This document shows positions 32,201 to 44,600 of a stretch of 64,000 nt of DNA, piece after piece; position 1 is the first letter of the stretch, and every line of letters begins with the position of its first letter. Source of the stretch: Isoetes taiwanensis (Eukaryota; Streptophyta; Lycopodiopsida; Isoetales; Isoetaceae); assembly GCA_021234155.1 (NCBI GenBank), contig JAJEKV010000064.1:2728001-2792000 (forward strand), written 5' to 3'. Under the pieces are notes generated by a model. It saw nothing but the letters and a program-made list of their open reading frames with translations. It was not told where the DNA came from and did not search any database. The position numbers and the translations under genes are program-made.

Positions 32201-33348
32201 GAGGGCTTTGAGGTGAAAGATAGATCGATTACCTTGAAGAGGGATCGGTTCACACATCTGGAGCTTGATTCTGCCTTCCAAACATGATATTTTGCATGAA
32301 TTATTGACAAAATTGTGCGGTTTACTTGATTGTATACCTTTTTCATCCTGTGCCCAAGACTTAGAGATTGGGATTATTATTGTTTGCCTGTGTGATCATG
32401 AGTTAAATGAAAATTCGAGCCTTGTTGACAAAATTATGAGTGTCTCATATTGATTTTATGACAGACATCATTCCCATATTATTACTTAGCCTTTGCATCC
32501 TACTTCAAAAAGGGAAAAAAGTAGAAGTATTGCATATAAGCGTCTTTAGTATAAGTTCATGGTATTCATAATGCTTGGTTGAAGTTTAAGTCTGACCCAC
32601 AGGGTCATTGATCTGCAAATGCAACTCCATATTTATATTCTGCTCAAGTAACCTTCATCAGTTCATTGGCATAATCATTGTAGGCATTGATACTGCATAG
32701 AAAAGCAAAAAAAGTGCATCCAAATAGCTAGTTATTCCAAATTTATCTGCTGTTTATACTTTGTCCAAAAAGATATACATCTTTCTGCAAAGGGCAGTCT
32801 GGAACATTGTGTGCAGACATTTTAGAAAGGGTTTGAAGCATCAGATCTCAAAAGGAGGCCATCTTTATCGAGTTTGAAAATTTAACTCTCTGCCAGGGAT
32901 ATTGACCAAAAATTGACCTGGTCAGGATTGCTTATTTGACCAGCTTGCTCTTATTAAAATCTATCTGACTTTTTTTTCAACATCCTTCAAGGTCCTGAGC
33001 AGCTCTAGAATCAAGAATCATAAGTAAAACCCCTTTAGTTTGCATTTGGCATGCATTCTTGCAAGGCCGACTTTTTTCTCTTTAGGGAAAGCTGTTCTTA
33101 ACCGCCGTTTGAGCATTCTTCTTGGGAATTTTTCACTCAGAGTGGTTGCCTCAAGCAACCTGGAGGTTCTAAACCACTGAGGTTGAAGGTTTTGCCAGGA
33201 ACACCTTCAACATACACATAATGCTCTAGATCTTTAAAGCAAGCCATAAGTCCTATTATGTAATATATACCCCACATGCAATCCAGAGCCAAGCACAACA
33301 TAAGAGAGGCAAGCATAATCGAAAAAAATATATATCGTAGGTACAATG
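29224..33348. other. Non-coding or unrecognised stretch of block copy 2
   Basis: Same content as 1-4147. The minus-strand ORF at 30205-30441 (with a G-C-T-G-C motif and an acidic run) is intact here but matches nothing I recognise. 31440-31640 is rich in 'cacatcatc' microrepeats. No gene is supported. Confidence 0.45.
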
Positions 33349-34677
33349 CTACAACTTGGTACAGTCAGCCTTCATAAAGGAGACTTTCATCTCTTTGGCA
33401 TCAAAGGTCATAAGATGATTTTGTTGCATGATATTTCCTATGATACCAAGATTGTCGTCACCAGGCAATATTAGCAAGCACAATTGAGAACCTTCAAATC
33501 GGGCATAATTTTTCGGTGAGGGATGAAATGAAGCTCCCTTTGAATCGAAAACTCAAGGATGGAATTTTTACATTGGGCGTGGTTCGAAACATCAAAGCAT
33601 GCTTTATATTTACGGCCGGGATCGATGTAATCATCATTGTTCACGTTGTCGACAACCGAAGTCCGGCAAGGCATCAATAAATGCATCTACTACGCCGTTG
33701 AATACAAGAGGGCTTAAGAAAGTGAATCTTTGAAACTGAGTCAAAGACGGTGCCTTCCACTCCCGATTTGCTCCAAAGATTAAGATCTAAAGAGGCATTA
33801 CATCTTGAAATCAATGTATTACCAATAGTTATACTTTCAAGCCGGATTTGAATAGAATGTTGGGCTGGTCAAGGATAGGAGTGGATTGACTTTTGGCTGT
33901 TGAGAAGGGTAAGTTGCCCCCAAGAAACAAAATGCTATGCGCATCCTGGGAATAATGAGTGAGGCAATAAGAGAACTTTCCATCAAGGAATGGAAGTTGT
34001 GAGATGAGAGAAGTAGGGCGAAGATTTAATCCAATCAGGCCACTAGCATTCTTAAAATCTCCTACTAGTTTATGTGCGCACCCGATAATTATCTTGGAAG
34101 TTCGAGTTACACCGGAAGAGGAACTGAGGGTGAGGGCTTCATCGGCATATTCCCCAATGCTGTAAGACCCGTCTACATACTGATACTTATATACGCAAGA
34201 GTTACGAGACATATTGTAATATTTTTCGTCATTGGTAGGGCAAGAGGAGCTTGCGAAAGATTGACACGCATGGGAATTGCAAGAGATAGGGGAAAAGGAA
34301 GTCGAATGAGAAGTATTTAACATAGAAGGAGGGCAATGACTACAGTGTTTATGTTTATTGTTGCAATGCACCCAGACCAGTTCACTTGCCGAATCGATGA
34401 TTGTCGTGAAGTTTATAGGCGGAGTACCCAACTGCAACACCGTGAAATAATCAACTGAACCGCTATAAACTTTGCTTTGATATATATCATGTGGCCGCTT
34501 TGCTCTAGTCATCAGGGCTTTCCATCTCTCGTTGCTCCTTATGGCTCCAAGGGCTAGCTTCTCAGGTATGGATTTACCGGCATCCACATGATGCAATATT
34601 AGTCTATATACATCGGCTTTTGCTACTTGTCCAATCGTTATTAATAAGAGTAGGATCCAAAAACCACATATGCCCAT
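33349..34677 (-). CDS. Nepenthesin-like A1 aspartic protease, copy 2 (near full length)
   Basis: About 440 codons. Residues 1-22 form a hydrophobic signal peptide. A propeptide-like segment follows, then D-S-A-S-E-L-V-W-V-H-C (first active-site motif; active relatives have D-T/S-G-S), the nepenthesin Cys insert (C-x5-C-x2-C ... C-x4-C), and the flap region Y-V-D-G-S. The second active-site region reads F-D-S-V-S but sits at a CTG site where copies disagree. The C-terminus has I-I-G-N-I-M-Q-Q-N and a final Cys before TAG at 33351-33349. It is open from 34677 to 33829; frame changes in 33500-33830 fall in a damaged-triplet patch. A TATA run lies about 45 nt upstream. It could be an intact atypical protease or a recent pseudogene. 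Confidence 0.75.
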
Positions 34678-34719
34678 GACTCACGCTTGTTGAATTACCA
34701 CTACGCTAATATTATTCCT

Positions 34720-34727
34720 TATATATA
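34720..34727 (-). promoter_or_regulatory. Putative TATA box of protease copy 2
   Basis: TATATATA about 45 nt upstream of the start codon, conserved in the three protease copies. The implied 5' leader is very short. Confidence 0.5.
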
Positions 34728-34728
34728 T

Positions 34729-36488
34729 GCTTTTTACTATGCCATTGTAGGTAGACCTTTGCCCTTTTAGAGTTACTTTTCATGCCCAAATCCTTTTAGG
34801 CTTTTTCAGGGCGGGCCTCCCCTAGTATTTAGTACTGTTGCATCCTCTGACCTTCTAGATAGGATTCATGTGCAGGTTTTTTGAAGTTATTGGCGATGTA
34901 TACTTCAGAAGAATCAGTAGTTTCAAGCTGGTTTTCTGGCCCTGGCATTGCATGTTAAATGACTCTTGGAGCTTCCTCCTAGCTATGATATAATGGAAAC
35001 GAGCTTGTACTAGCAATGGCTTTGATGCTTGAAGATCCCAAAGTTGCTTAGCTCCCCATGTCTGCAGGATTTATCAGCAGAAGAACATCCTTTCTTCTTT
35101 TTAGGTAATGTATTCATACCCTGAATCTAGTAGGATTTCTGTCAACCAGGCTAGAAATGGATTCCAATCCTAAATCTTGTTATTGACCAGTAAAAAGTGG
35201 AGCTATTGATTCTATTAAACCTCCAAGATAAGAACAAAGTCTGGAACCACTAGACCATGTAGATGACCTTTGTAGGAAAATAGGGTTATTTGTGCTACCT
35301 TGGAATTCATCAATTGTCTAGACTGATGTAATTCTGGGGATGTAGAGAGCGAGCATAACTTTTGAGTCAAAAGAGACATAATACTGAACACTTGAAAAAT
35401 ATTTACCTTACATGATTCTTCAATTGCCGTCTGGATATTTGTCTGTTTTTCTCACAGACTTGTGGCAGATTAGAAAAGTTTATAAGACCTCTATCTAGTT
35501 TGGTTTGTGTGTATCTAGTCATGCATGTATTTCTTTTAGTCTCCTAGACTGCAAGGTCTAATGAGATTGTTCTATTTCTATTTCTTACGGAAAGGCTATT
35601 GTTTCTTTGAGACACCTGATGAAAGTATGGAAAGTTAGATGGCCTTCCAAAAAAGCTTATTCTGCTCCTCTGCATAATTTTTTCATAATTTACGTAGCTA
35701 CTTTTCTAAGTTTTCTGGATTATTACTTGGTCCATATTGGCCCTCAAAAGCTGGCCTCAAGATTTCAGTGCTAACCAGATGAGTATTGAACTTCAGATAG
35801 CAGAATTGTATACTTCCTTAAATGCAAGTACCTAGTAATTTATATCTGGACATGCAATGTCAAGGAGATGGATGCACCCAGTGCAAGTTTTATGCCATTT
35901 GATGCAAGGATTTCTATTCTGCTATGGTTTCTTAGCCCTCTGTTTTTTACGACAATGGACATTTCTGAATACTTATGCAAAAATGGAAAACAATTTATAG
36001 TTTACTCCCAAAAATAATGAACATATGGTTTTATGGGTCAGTTGCCTCAATAGTGTCATGTATTCCCTTATTTTGCTATGTAATCATTTGGAACTCTTTC
36101 TCAGGCATTAAAATGTGTAAGCTTGTTGGAACTTTTTGGGTTGCCCAAAGGGCAATTCCAAGGCATGGAGGTGAGGATTGAGGGATATTCGTGGAATGTC
36201 CTAACGTGGTTGCTCGGGAATGTGTGAGGTTTATATCTTTTCAACGACCAGAAATTAAAAGAAAAAAAAGGGGGATGCCGAACTTGCAATAGTTGCTAAA
36301 CTGAGTTCAATCAAATATGCTCCGGTCTGAGAGTTCACATGCGGTTACTCCATAGTAGAAAACCCATATTTAGACTGCTTATCCTCTTGCTCAGAGCCAC
36401 TTTAGAGATTTGCATGTTTTATCTCAGTTCTTCCCTATCATTTTTTTTTTTATCGTTGTTGTACTAAGGTAATAATACTGCATCTCAG
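34729..36488. other. Intergenic or intronic stretch between protease and SPL exons, copy 2
   Basis: Corresponds to 5520-7309. No sustained coding frame; an A-rich run at about 36255-36270. Upstream SPL exons may be hidden here but none is recognisable. Confidence 0.45.
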
Positions 36489-37001
36489 GGCTTAAGCTTG
36501 GGAAAAGGACTTACTTTGAGGATGCTACTGGATCTGGATCTGCCAAGCCTCTTAATGGTCAATATCATTCTGCCGTAACTACCAAGAAACTGAAGGGCTC
36601 ATCTCAGGCAAATCAAGTTCCAGGATATCTGTCGTCTGCCAAAGAATACCGTAGATGTCATAAGGTATGTGAAATGCATTTGAAGACTTTGAAGAACATG
36701 GTTGCTAGGCAGGAGCAGAGATTTTGCCAACAACGCAGCAGGTATTCTTGTCTTTCTATGACCATCTTTAGACAGTAAATGAATGTCTCAGTCTACTTGG
36801 TGCCAAACAATATTTAAAATTATGCAAAGGGGATGGGTTATCTGATTCTGTATAAAATGCTTGTAGGTTTCATGGGTTATCAGAATTGATGAAGGCAAGC
36901 GTAGCTGTCACAGGTGTTTGGCAGGACACAATGAAAGGTGCCCGAAGCACCACCTGATGTCCTAACAGCTGTCAGTGCAGCTAACTTTTCTCTTGTTCAA
37001 G
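36489..37001 (+). pseudogene. SBP-box (SPL) fragment, copy b, with zinc-finger deletion
   Basis: Exon 1 36489-36741 and exon 2 36867-37001, with GT-AG intron borders. It carries L-G-K-R-T-Y-F-E-D upstream of the SBP domain. About 25 bp is missing at about 36625 compared with copies a and c, removing the first zinc-ligand segment (C-Q-V-E-G-C) and shifting the frame. The remaining C-H-K-V-C-E-M-H and the basic K-R-S-C-H-R-C-L-A-G-H-N-E-R segment are kept. This copy cannot fold a normal SBP domain. Confidence 0.8.
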
Positions 37002-37711
37002 GTAATTTTGTTGTTTTATATAGATGTGGAAACATTATAAGCATCATATTAGTATTTTGTTCCTTTCTTTGCAAAATTCTTTACGTTTTCAAATCTCTGA
37101 TATGATAACATTCCTTGATAACACATGCATCTCTTTTTTGATTTGTCTTTATCATATAATGTTTGCAAAACGTGTAGAGTAGTTTGAACAATTTGCTTAT
37201 TTTGTATATGGCCCTTTATGTTTGATAATGCGCCCAAAGTCAGTCATGAAAGTAATATACGTCTCTGTTGTATCTTTACCTGGGCTTCTATGACACATTG
37301 GATTTGTGTCTCAATATCTGTAATCAATTGTGCATTTGAAAGTAAAAGGTCAAGTCAAGTTCTGAAATTGCTATTTGATCCACTCAATAGGAGAGTGTGT
37401 GCTCTGTTGTATCTTTACCTGGGCTTCTATGACACATTGGATTTGTGTCTCAATATCTGTAATCAATTGTGCATTTGAAAGTAAAAGGTCAAGTCAAGTT
37501 CTGAAATTGCTATGTGATCCAGTCAGTAGGAGAGTGTGTGCAGCAAAACACTGGGTGAGGTGAACTATTAGGAGAAGAAATTGTGCTCCATCATCGTGCC
37601 AATCTTTGTATATGCTATGTAGTCGTATGATCTCAAATACTGCCCAAACATTTTCTCTTTGTAATTCCATTATCCTTTGTCCTGCACATAATTTGCAATT
37701 CTACTGGCGTA
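37002..37711. repeat. SPL downstream sequence with a 139-bp tandem duplication
   Basis: 37262-37400 is repeated immediately at 37401-37540, from 'ctctgttgtatctttacctg' to 'gagagtgtgtg', with a few substitutions. The other copies of this region (8110-8250, 50870-50940, 52730-52870) have a single unit, so this is a local tandem duplication. No coding function. Confidence 0.8.
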
Positions 37712-38143
37712 GGATCATTTTACCTTGGAATGGGGGATTCAGGAGGTGTGATCCCAGAGGACAGTATCCTCGGACGGTGATCCCGGAGAACGGATCCCAC
37801 CTTACCGCGCAGTTACTGCGGCCCCTTGCAATGAAAAATCAAAGCTTTTTGCAGTTAGTTTCTCCCTCGATTCTCCACCAAATCAGATGGGATAAGTTCA
37901 GACATGGTCGGAATGGGTTGGAGAAGAGCATTAGGTAGGAGCCAAGGAGGAATTGCAGCCATCGCCGCGGCTATCAGAGATCAACCATGGGGCCAAAAAT
38001 TGGCTCTAAACTGCATAGTCACGCATTAACTGCTCTGTTAATGGCGGGATCCCGGAGGAGGGGATCTTGTTGACTGTGGGATCCCAGAAGGGGGGATCTC
38101 ATGTGGGGAGTCCTGAGGACTGGATCCAATCCAGGGTAAGATT
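37712..38143. mobile_element. GGATCC-rich MITE-like element, copy 2
   Basis: Homologous to 8421-8792, with an extra segment (about 37880-38010). Imperfect terminal inverted repeats (ttttaccttggaatggggga / ggatccaatccagggtaag) and GGGATCCC-type internal motifs. Non-coding. Confidence 0.4.
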
Positions 38144-38722
38144 ATTCTACTGTTGTCAACATTTATGTGCACTGGTGCCAATTCAACCCCCCCAACTGTT
38201 TTCAAAATCCAGCTTTTCCAAGCTCATCGGTCAATGGCGTTTGCTGGAACGATGCGACAAGATGTACAATCTCTTAGTAGACATTATAATATTTCATGGG
38301 AGATACATAGCTAATAGTTCTACCAGTTTATTGATTGTTAATCTAACATTTGCTGCTAACACTCTGGCATGCTGCTGGGGTTTGCTTGGTATAATTAATG
38401 ACCATGGCAGCGCACACGAGTGGGTTGCATAATATATTCTGTTCACTTGATGCTCTTTTCTTCGTTTAATATTCAACATTTGATGCTTCTGTTGCCCACG
38501 AGTTACTTTGGCACCGTACCTTGGGGCATCTGCTGGAAAGTTTCAGGCGCACCACTGCATTAAAGTTCCTTTTCAGGAACAAGTATCCTAATACCATTTG
38601 ACTCTTATATTTATGCAATACACCGGGTGATCAGTGTTAAAATTTTTTTGGAAAGACAGGCAAAATAGTTTTATGTGTGTTGCATGACCCAGATATTACC
38701 ATACAACTATGTTTGCGGTTAT

Positions 38723-40434
38723 CATACTAATACTGCCCCAAGCATCATACTTGTACTGATATTGACACAAACATCATACTACACTATGATCGCCAAAAGA
38801 TCGCGAAAAACATCGCTAAAGATCGCCAAAGATTGGCCAAACTCGGCCAAAGAACTAAACTCCGCCCCAAAAGTCGCCAAGATCGGCCACAGATCCCTTA
38901 AGACCACAGATAAGTAAAAATCTGTTCCAAATGACAACAAATCGGCCAATAAAACCTCACACCTCACAGTAAGGATCCGCCAAAATTTCTTGCAACAAAG
39001 GTCGCCAAGATCCTATCAAAGAAGCCCCAAAGACATGCAAGCATCACCGAAGAACAGATCAAGAAATCTCTGCACTATAGCCGTCATCAATCGACAAACC
39101 AAGTGCCATGATATTCAAGCACAGCGCCATCACCGAAGCTCCAGCAAGACGTCTGCATCTGCCATAGCCAGGAGCTCCGCAAAAAAATAAAAAAAAGTAC
39201 ATTATAAACAATGGATGACGTGGCTGCAACGTGGAGGCCGCCTCTTGGACGTAATCCCAGCTGACGTATATTACACACGGGAAAATACGCGGCTCGGTTT
39301 TTTGAGAGTATCATCCACCCTTCGGCGCGGATTATACTCCGAAAAAACCGAGCGGATTATACGCCGAGCGGATTATACTTCGAAAAAACCTCGTCGCATA
39401 TTTTCCCTTATACGTAATACACGCCAGCTTGGGATTACTGTTATTTTAGACTCAAATTATTTCAAGTAATTTCACCTCCACCACAAACATAATTCATCTT
39501 GCTCAAAAATTACAAAGTTTATCCATTACACAGTTAATCTGCTCAAAAATTACAAAGTTTATGTCATCAAAGTTTCTCATTACAAAAAGACTTTCTTATC
39601 ATCAAAGTTTATCACTACAAAAAGACTGTCACTGAAGATCACAACTAAAGATCACAACTGAAGTTCACAACTGAAGATCACAACAGAAGTTTTTTTCTCG
39701 ATACGTAACGCATGACCACCGATACGCGTGACATCGCCACAAAATCATCATCCGATCATCGCCACAAGCATCATACTAATACTGCCACAAACATCATACT
39801 GCACTATGATCGCCAAAAAGATCGCTAAAGATCGGCTAAACTCGGCCAAAGAACAAAACTCCGCCCCAAAAGTCGGCAAGATCGACCACAGATCCCTTAA
39901 GACAAAAGATAAGTAAAAATCTGCCCCAACTGACAACAAATCGGCCAACAAAACCTCACACCTCATAGTAAAGATCCGCCAACAATTTCTTGCAACAAAG
40001 GTCGCCAAGATCCTATCAAAGAAGCCCCAAAGACATGCAAGCATCACCAAAGAACAGATCAAGGAATCCTTGTACAAAACACAAAATAATCACCATAGCC
40101 ATCATCAATCAGCCTGATAATAGTTTAAAACACCTCTGTCATCCTCTACAAACCAAGCGCCACGATATTCAAGCACAGCGCCATCATCGGAGCTCCAGCA
40201 AGACGTCTCCATCTGCCATAGCCAAAAGCTCTGCAAAAAAATAAAAAAATAAAATACATTAGAAACGTGGATGACGTGGCTGTGACGTGGAGGCCGCCTA
40301 TTGGATGTAATCCCAGCTGATGTGTATTACGCACGAGAAAATACGCGCCTCGGTTTTTACGGAGTATAATCCGCGAGGCGTGCACCGCCGAGCGGATTAT
40401 ACTCCGAAAAACCTCGTCGCATATTTTCCCTTAT
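38723..40434. repeat. Tandem pair of about 1-kb GATCGCC-rich repeats with foldback ends
   Basis: Two direct copies: unit 1 starts at about 38723, unit 2 at about 39770. Each begins with 'catactaatactgcc', passes through a stretch dense in degenerate 'gatcgccaaa' motifs, and ends in a foldback segment. The motif spacing is irregular (about 11-14 bp), so this is not a classic satellite. Unit 1 replaces the flank of the large duplicated block exactly where copies 1 and 2 diverge. Non-coding. Confidence 0.75.
39248..39436. mobile_element. Foldback MITE (hairpin element)
   Basis: The left arm begins GTAATCCCAGCTGACGTATA and the right arm ends with its near-complement; the arms are about 60-75 bp with a small middle containing repeated 'gagcggattatac' motifs. 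A truncated second copy lies at 40307-40434, where 'ggagtataatccgc' pairs with 'gcggattatactcc'. The terminal GTAATCC resembles the ends of the element at 46745-47896. Confidence 0.65.
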
Positions 40435-41654
40435 ACATTTTCTATCTCCTCCATCGCCTCCAGAATGCTTAACACGTTCAATATAAATGAAGAGCCTCGA
40501 GTAACTAAAGGTAAGTAGAGTGGTCGCATTAAAGTTCCTTTCAGGAACAAGTATCCTAATATCATTTGACTCTTATATTTATTCTAATATTTATGCAAGA
40601 ACTGCCGCCGCCTACGCCTAAGAAGCATTTGGGTCCAGCCAACTCATAGCTTACCTGCCTGTGCTGTTGAACCCATCGCCTGCCTCGCTCATCTAGGTAG
40701 CAAGCAACAACCATGGTCAGGCCGCTTTTAGCAGCCCCTCTAAAAGAAAACCCTAGCTATTCCTGGACTACACATCAAGCATCCAAAACAAAAATATCAA
40801 TGCTTCCACTAACCATAGGCAACAAGCCAACCCAAAAATAAAAACCCCCTTTTTCCGCCCAACCTACTGCAAAATCTAGGAAATGAGACATTTTGGGGAC
40901 GTAATGGAAACACACACAAAATGGTTTTATGTGTTTTACATGACAGAAAGTTCTCAAATTGCAACCTTTTAAATGCCAGACAAAAATTTAAAATGATAAA
41001 ATCCAAAATTTCAATTAAAAAAATGTAGAACAAAGACACATTTGTATTATTTGCATCACAACTCAAAAAGGAGTATATAAATAGATCAACTAATGAGCTG
41101 CATTACTCTCCTATCAGCATCACTCAATCTATTATCCTTGCAAAAGCAAAGCATGCAAACAATCTTTATGCTTCGGTTACAAATTGAAACATAAAGAATT
41201 TCCCTAATCCGACAGAAGATAATCTGGGAGAGCAAAGTATATACCTAGGTTTTTGCTTAGAATGTTTGGTGGCATCATGTCTAGCTCATGCTATCTGGGT
41301 TTATGGAGAATGCGACCTGGCTGGGAATGGAAACAACGACCTATGGGCCTGCGACTGTAATCCGATTATCCGACCTACTTTTCCGTTGTATACATCTGTG
41401 ACCTTGTGTAATCCATCTGACCTGCTCTCCGATGTTATAATCATATAAATTGTTTAATCCAACTGCCGAAAGGATCAAAAGATTCAAAAGCCTCAGCAAT
41501 GCATATCAGTTCGACACAAGTCGCTCAACTGTTTTTCCAAATTTTTCTGTCCAAAAAAACCATGTATACAGAATACAAGAAATATTCAAAATTTTTGGAT
41601 ATGCCTACATGATGGTTGATGAGTGTTAACATTTGAAGCAAGCATATTAAATAT
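40435..41654. other. Unassigned stretch
   Basis: No convincing gene. 40527-40582 is a short copy of the block B sequence around 'ttcaggaacaagtatcctaa', showing that fragments of that block are scattered here too. 40740-41450 has only short ORFs with no recognised domain. Confidence 0.4.
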
Positions 41655-44600
41655 TACAAGAAATTTATCGCGGCGGCCTTGCGGCCGCCGCGAACATTTC
41701 TCTTCTCCAACCTGCTGCAAAATGAAATTTTGTGCTAAGTCGAATAGATCTCAATTCTGGACATCCTTGAGATGCGAAAGAACTTGCGGGAGTTGAACCT
41801 TGGGATTCGTCTGCAAATCTTTAGCCAAAAAGGTCTGATACTAAGAAAATTCTTTGATAACTAGTTACGGTGCCCATTGTTGATGGGCTGGGTTTGCTAG
41901 ATTTATGGGGTTAGCTATCTGGACTGCTTGCTAGCGGACTTCCTTGGCCCAAATGGATCGGATCTCAGGAAGAGGTAGGGGTAATTCCTACTTGCTCCTA
42001 GAGTTCCTTCGGGTTGTGCTCAAAACAAAACTTGCCAAGACAACTGTCAGAAAGCTCCTCACACCTATGAGAACATCTTATCCCCCCTAAAGTATGACGC
42101 ATTGTTAAATATGTTTAGTTTGATTTTTCTATTTATACATGGTTCTTACTCTAAGCTTCAAGTTGGTTAGGCCTACTCGCATGAAGTTGCAACATCTTTT
42201 AGCAATACAAACAAATCATATCATACGCATGGCAAAACTTTACCTAAAAGAGCACCTTAAGTCCGTCTTATTTCTAGTCGAAATTCACGAGTTCTACGCA
42301 CAAACATTTACAAATATTGTAGATTAGATCACGTTCATCTAAATCACAATCATAGTCAAAATTCACAAGTTCGGCTCATCTTAGTTGTTTTTTCAAACAC
42401 TTGTTTAACCCCTTTACATTATTCTACTGTCATTGCAAAAAATCTCCTATCCATACGTTGTGTGAAGGGTGCTTTCTTATTTCATCAGTAATAACATTTC
42501 TGTGGCCAATGAAATAACATTTTGATGACCAGGCAATTTGATATTTTTCTAGAAAAAAAGGGAAATGTTTTAAAATACTACGAATGATGGGCTATAAAAG
42601 GCGTTGTAGATTGTGCGCTTCCCCCTTCAGCCAGGCTTCAAGATCTCCATCGCATCAGAGATGCCGTGTCCCTGAAGAAAACTTTGTCGGCACAATCCAA
42701 CGGCAAGTTAACAGAATGGACGGCCGGGATTGGTGCCCCCAAGAATATTCTAAAGCATCATTGTATAATAATTATCATACCATATATAAAGCAGTATGTT
42801 TTCTGTTCTTAAAAAATAGGGAAGTAATTTTTCTGGGCTGAGAGCAACCTAAGCGCTTGACACGTACCTTTTTCTCTCCATTTCTAAAACCTTAAAAGAC
42901 GAAATATTGGATGGTCGACACCATTCCGTCCAATCTTGGAGATCTCTCACGGTGGCTTTCTTGCTCTGCACGCAATCCCTAGCTATTTGCATGTTCAGCC
43001 ATAGCTAGAAGCCCTTCTCAAGCCAGGGTATTCCACTTCAGGCAGATAAACCAAGACTGCTTAGATGGCTTAACCCTGTTCTACAATTGGGTTGCTCGAT
43101 TGAAGCTCCTTCCTCACTCGATGTAACTAAAAATGCTATCAACCCTCTTCCGAAACTGGGTTACTCCATTGGAGCTCCTTTATGCCATTGGAGCAACACA
43201 AGAATCCAAAGCTATTGTTAATTGCCTTTGGGTGGATTTGGTTCTACGGAATCGATAAACAGAAGAAGGTGAATTTCTGGGTTCCATTATCCGGTCGTTC
43301 TAGTCGTTCTTTTTGCGATATGTTCATCCAGAAGATCCATTTTTATTGCGTTGAATCGATCCAGATCCAAACAATATATAGGATAATTGAAAATGCCATT
43401 AGAGCACACAAGAGCCCCAAGACTCTTGTTAATTCTGTCTTTGAAGTTTTCTCTGGGTGAATTTGGTTCACAGAATCACAAACGGAAGAAGGTGAATTTC
43501 TGGGTTCCATTATCCGGTCCTTCTAGTTGCAACAGATTGAGGATCCGCCATAGCACTCTCCGGCATATGCTCTGATCAGCTATAGAAAGTTCGACAGAGC
43601 TATTTGGGCTCTGATCCAAAAAAAGAAAACAAAGCGTTTTTTCTTGGTGGGTTCTTAGCGAGAGCTAAGGAGCCGGAGAACGAGCTATATGTTTTTGGTA
43701 ATGCATGTTCAAAACCTTTTGCTCTGTGGTTAATGAAGATAAAGAGAAAGGGTCGAGAAGAAATAAATGGAAGCAAGTCCGCCAAGAAAGGGGAAAAAAC
43801 AGAGGATTTTCTGCAAAACAGGGGATTTTCGTAAGCAGGACCAGGGATTTTTATGGAGTAAAAATAGGAGCCTTTGTTAGGCAGTGCAAAAACAGAGGTG
43901 CTAGTTTGAGAAGGTAAAAGCTCTACCATAGCAATGGTAGTATTTCTACAAGAGGGATAAAACCCGGCAATGGCTATGTCCGATCTTGTGCTTAGACTCG
44001 GCGTGAATTGGCTATGTCCGATCACGCGGCTTGAACTCCGGTGTGGATTGATTGGAGATGAAGATGGCAAAAACAAGGGAATGGGTCGCGGTAAATTCGC
44101 CGTTGATTTCTGAAAAAACACGTTATTGATGTTGCGGCTCTAAATTCACCATTATAGCTCTAGGAACATGCTTTCCAACCGTAGTTTCACCGAAAAAATG
44201 TGTTGAAAGAATCTTTTCCAATGCGGGCCGCTTCACTACAAAATCAACAAAGATAATTCCATCAAATTGTACTTCAAAATAAAGCAATCAAGACTCTGCT
44301 AAAACGAGCATTTCTATAGTCCGAGAAAAAAGATTAATAAAATTGGGGTTATATGCAAGAATTCTTCCATCCGGTTGAATGCCATGCTCGAGACAAAAAG
44401 CTCCGCACAAGCATTTCCTAACTGGATACACCGCCGGGTCGATATGTATACTCGGTGAGGCTTCGCTTGGAATCAAGGGACAAGCAAGTTTTTGAAGAGC
44501 TGAATTATGGATTCAAAAGGGTAAGAAAAGGGAGAATTAGATTCTGCGATATCAAGTAGCGTTCAAGCTAGAATATTCGGCTTGAAAGAAATGGCATGTA

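Larger units (their letters stand above)
29199..38721. repeat. Large duplicated block, copy 2
   Basis: Collinear with 1-9391. This copy is the cleaner one over most of its length: CTG and CAG triplets that are damaged in copy 1 read normally here. Exceptions are short patches at about 29490-29580 and 33500-33830, where damaged triplets appear here instead. Specific differences are a 25-bp loss in SPL exon 1, a tandem duplication at 37262-37540, and a short deletion at about 38548. Confidence 0.9.

Noticed and set aside
38770-38890. Repeated 'gatcgcc' motifs suggesting a CRISPR-like array
   Set aside because: Spacing is short and irregular, motifs are degenerate, and there are no uniform spacers. 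The context is a plant nuclear genome.
43600-44121. 173-codon ORF as a possible transposase of the 4.1-kb element
   Set aside because: No DDE, zinc-finger or DNA-binding signature and biased composition. Kept only as an unrecognised ORF.
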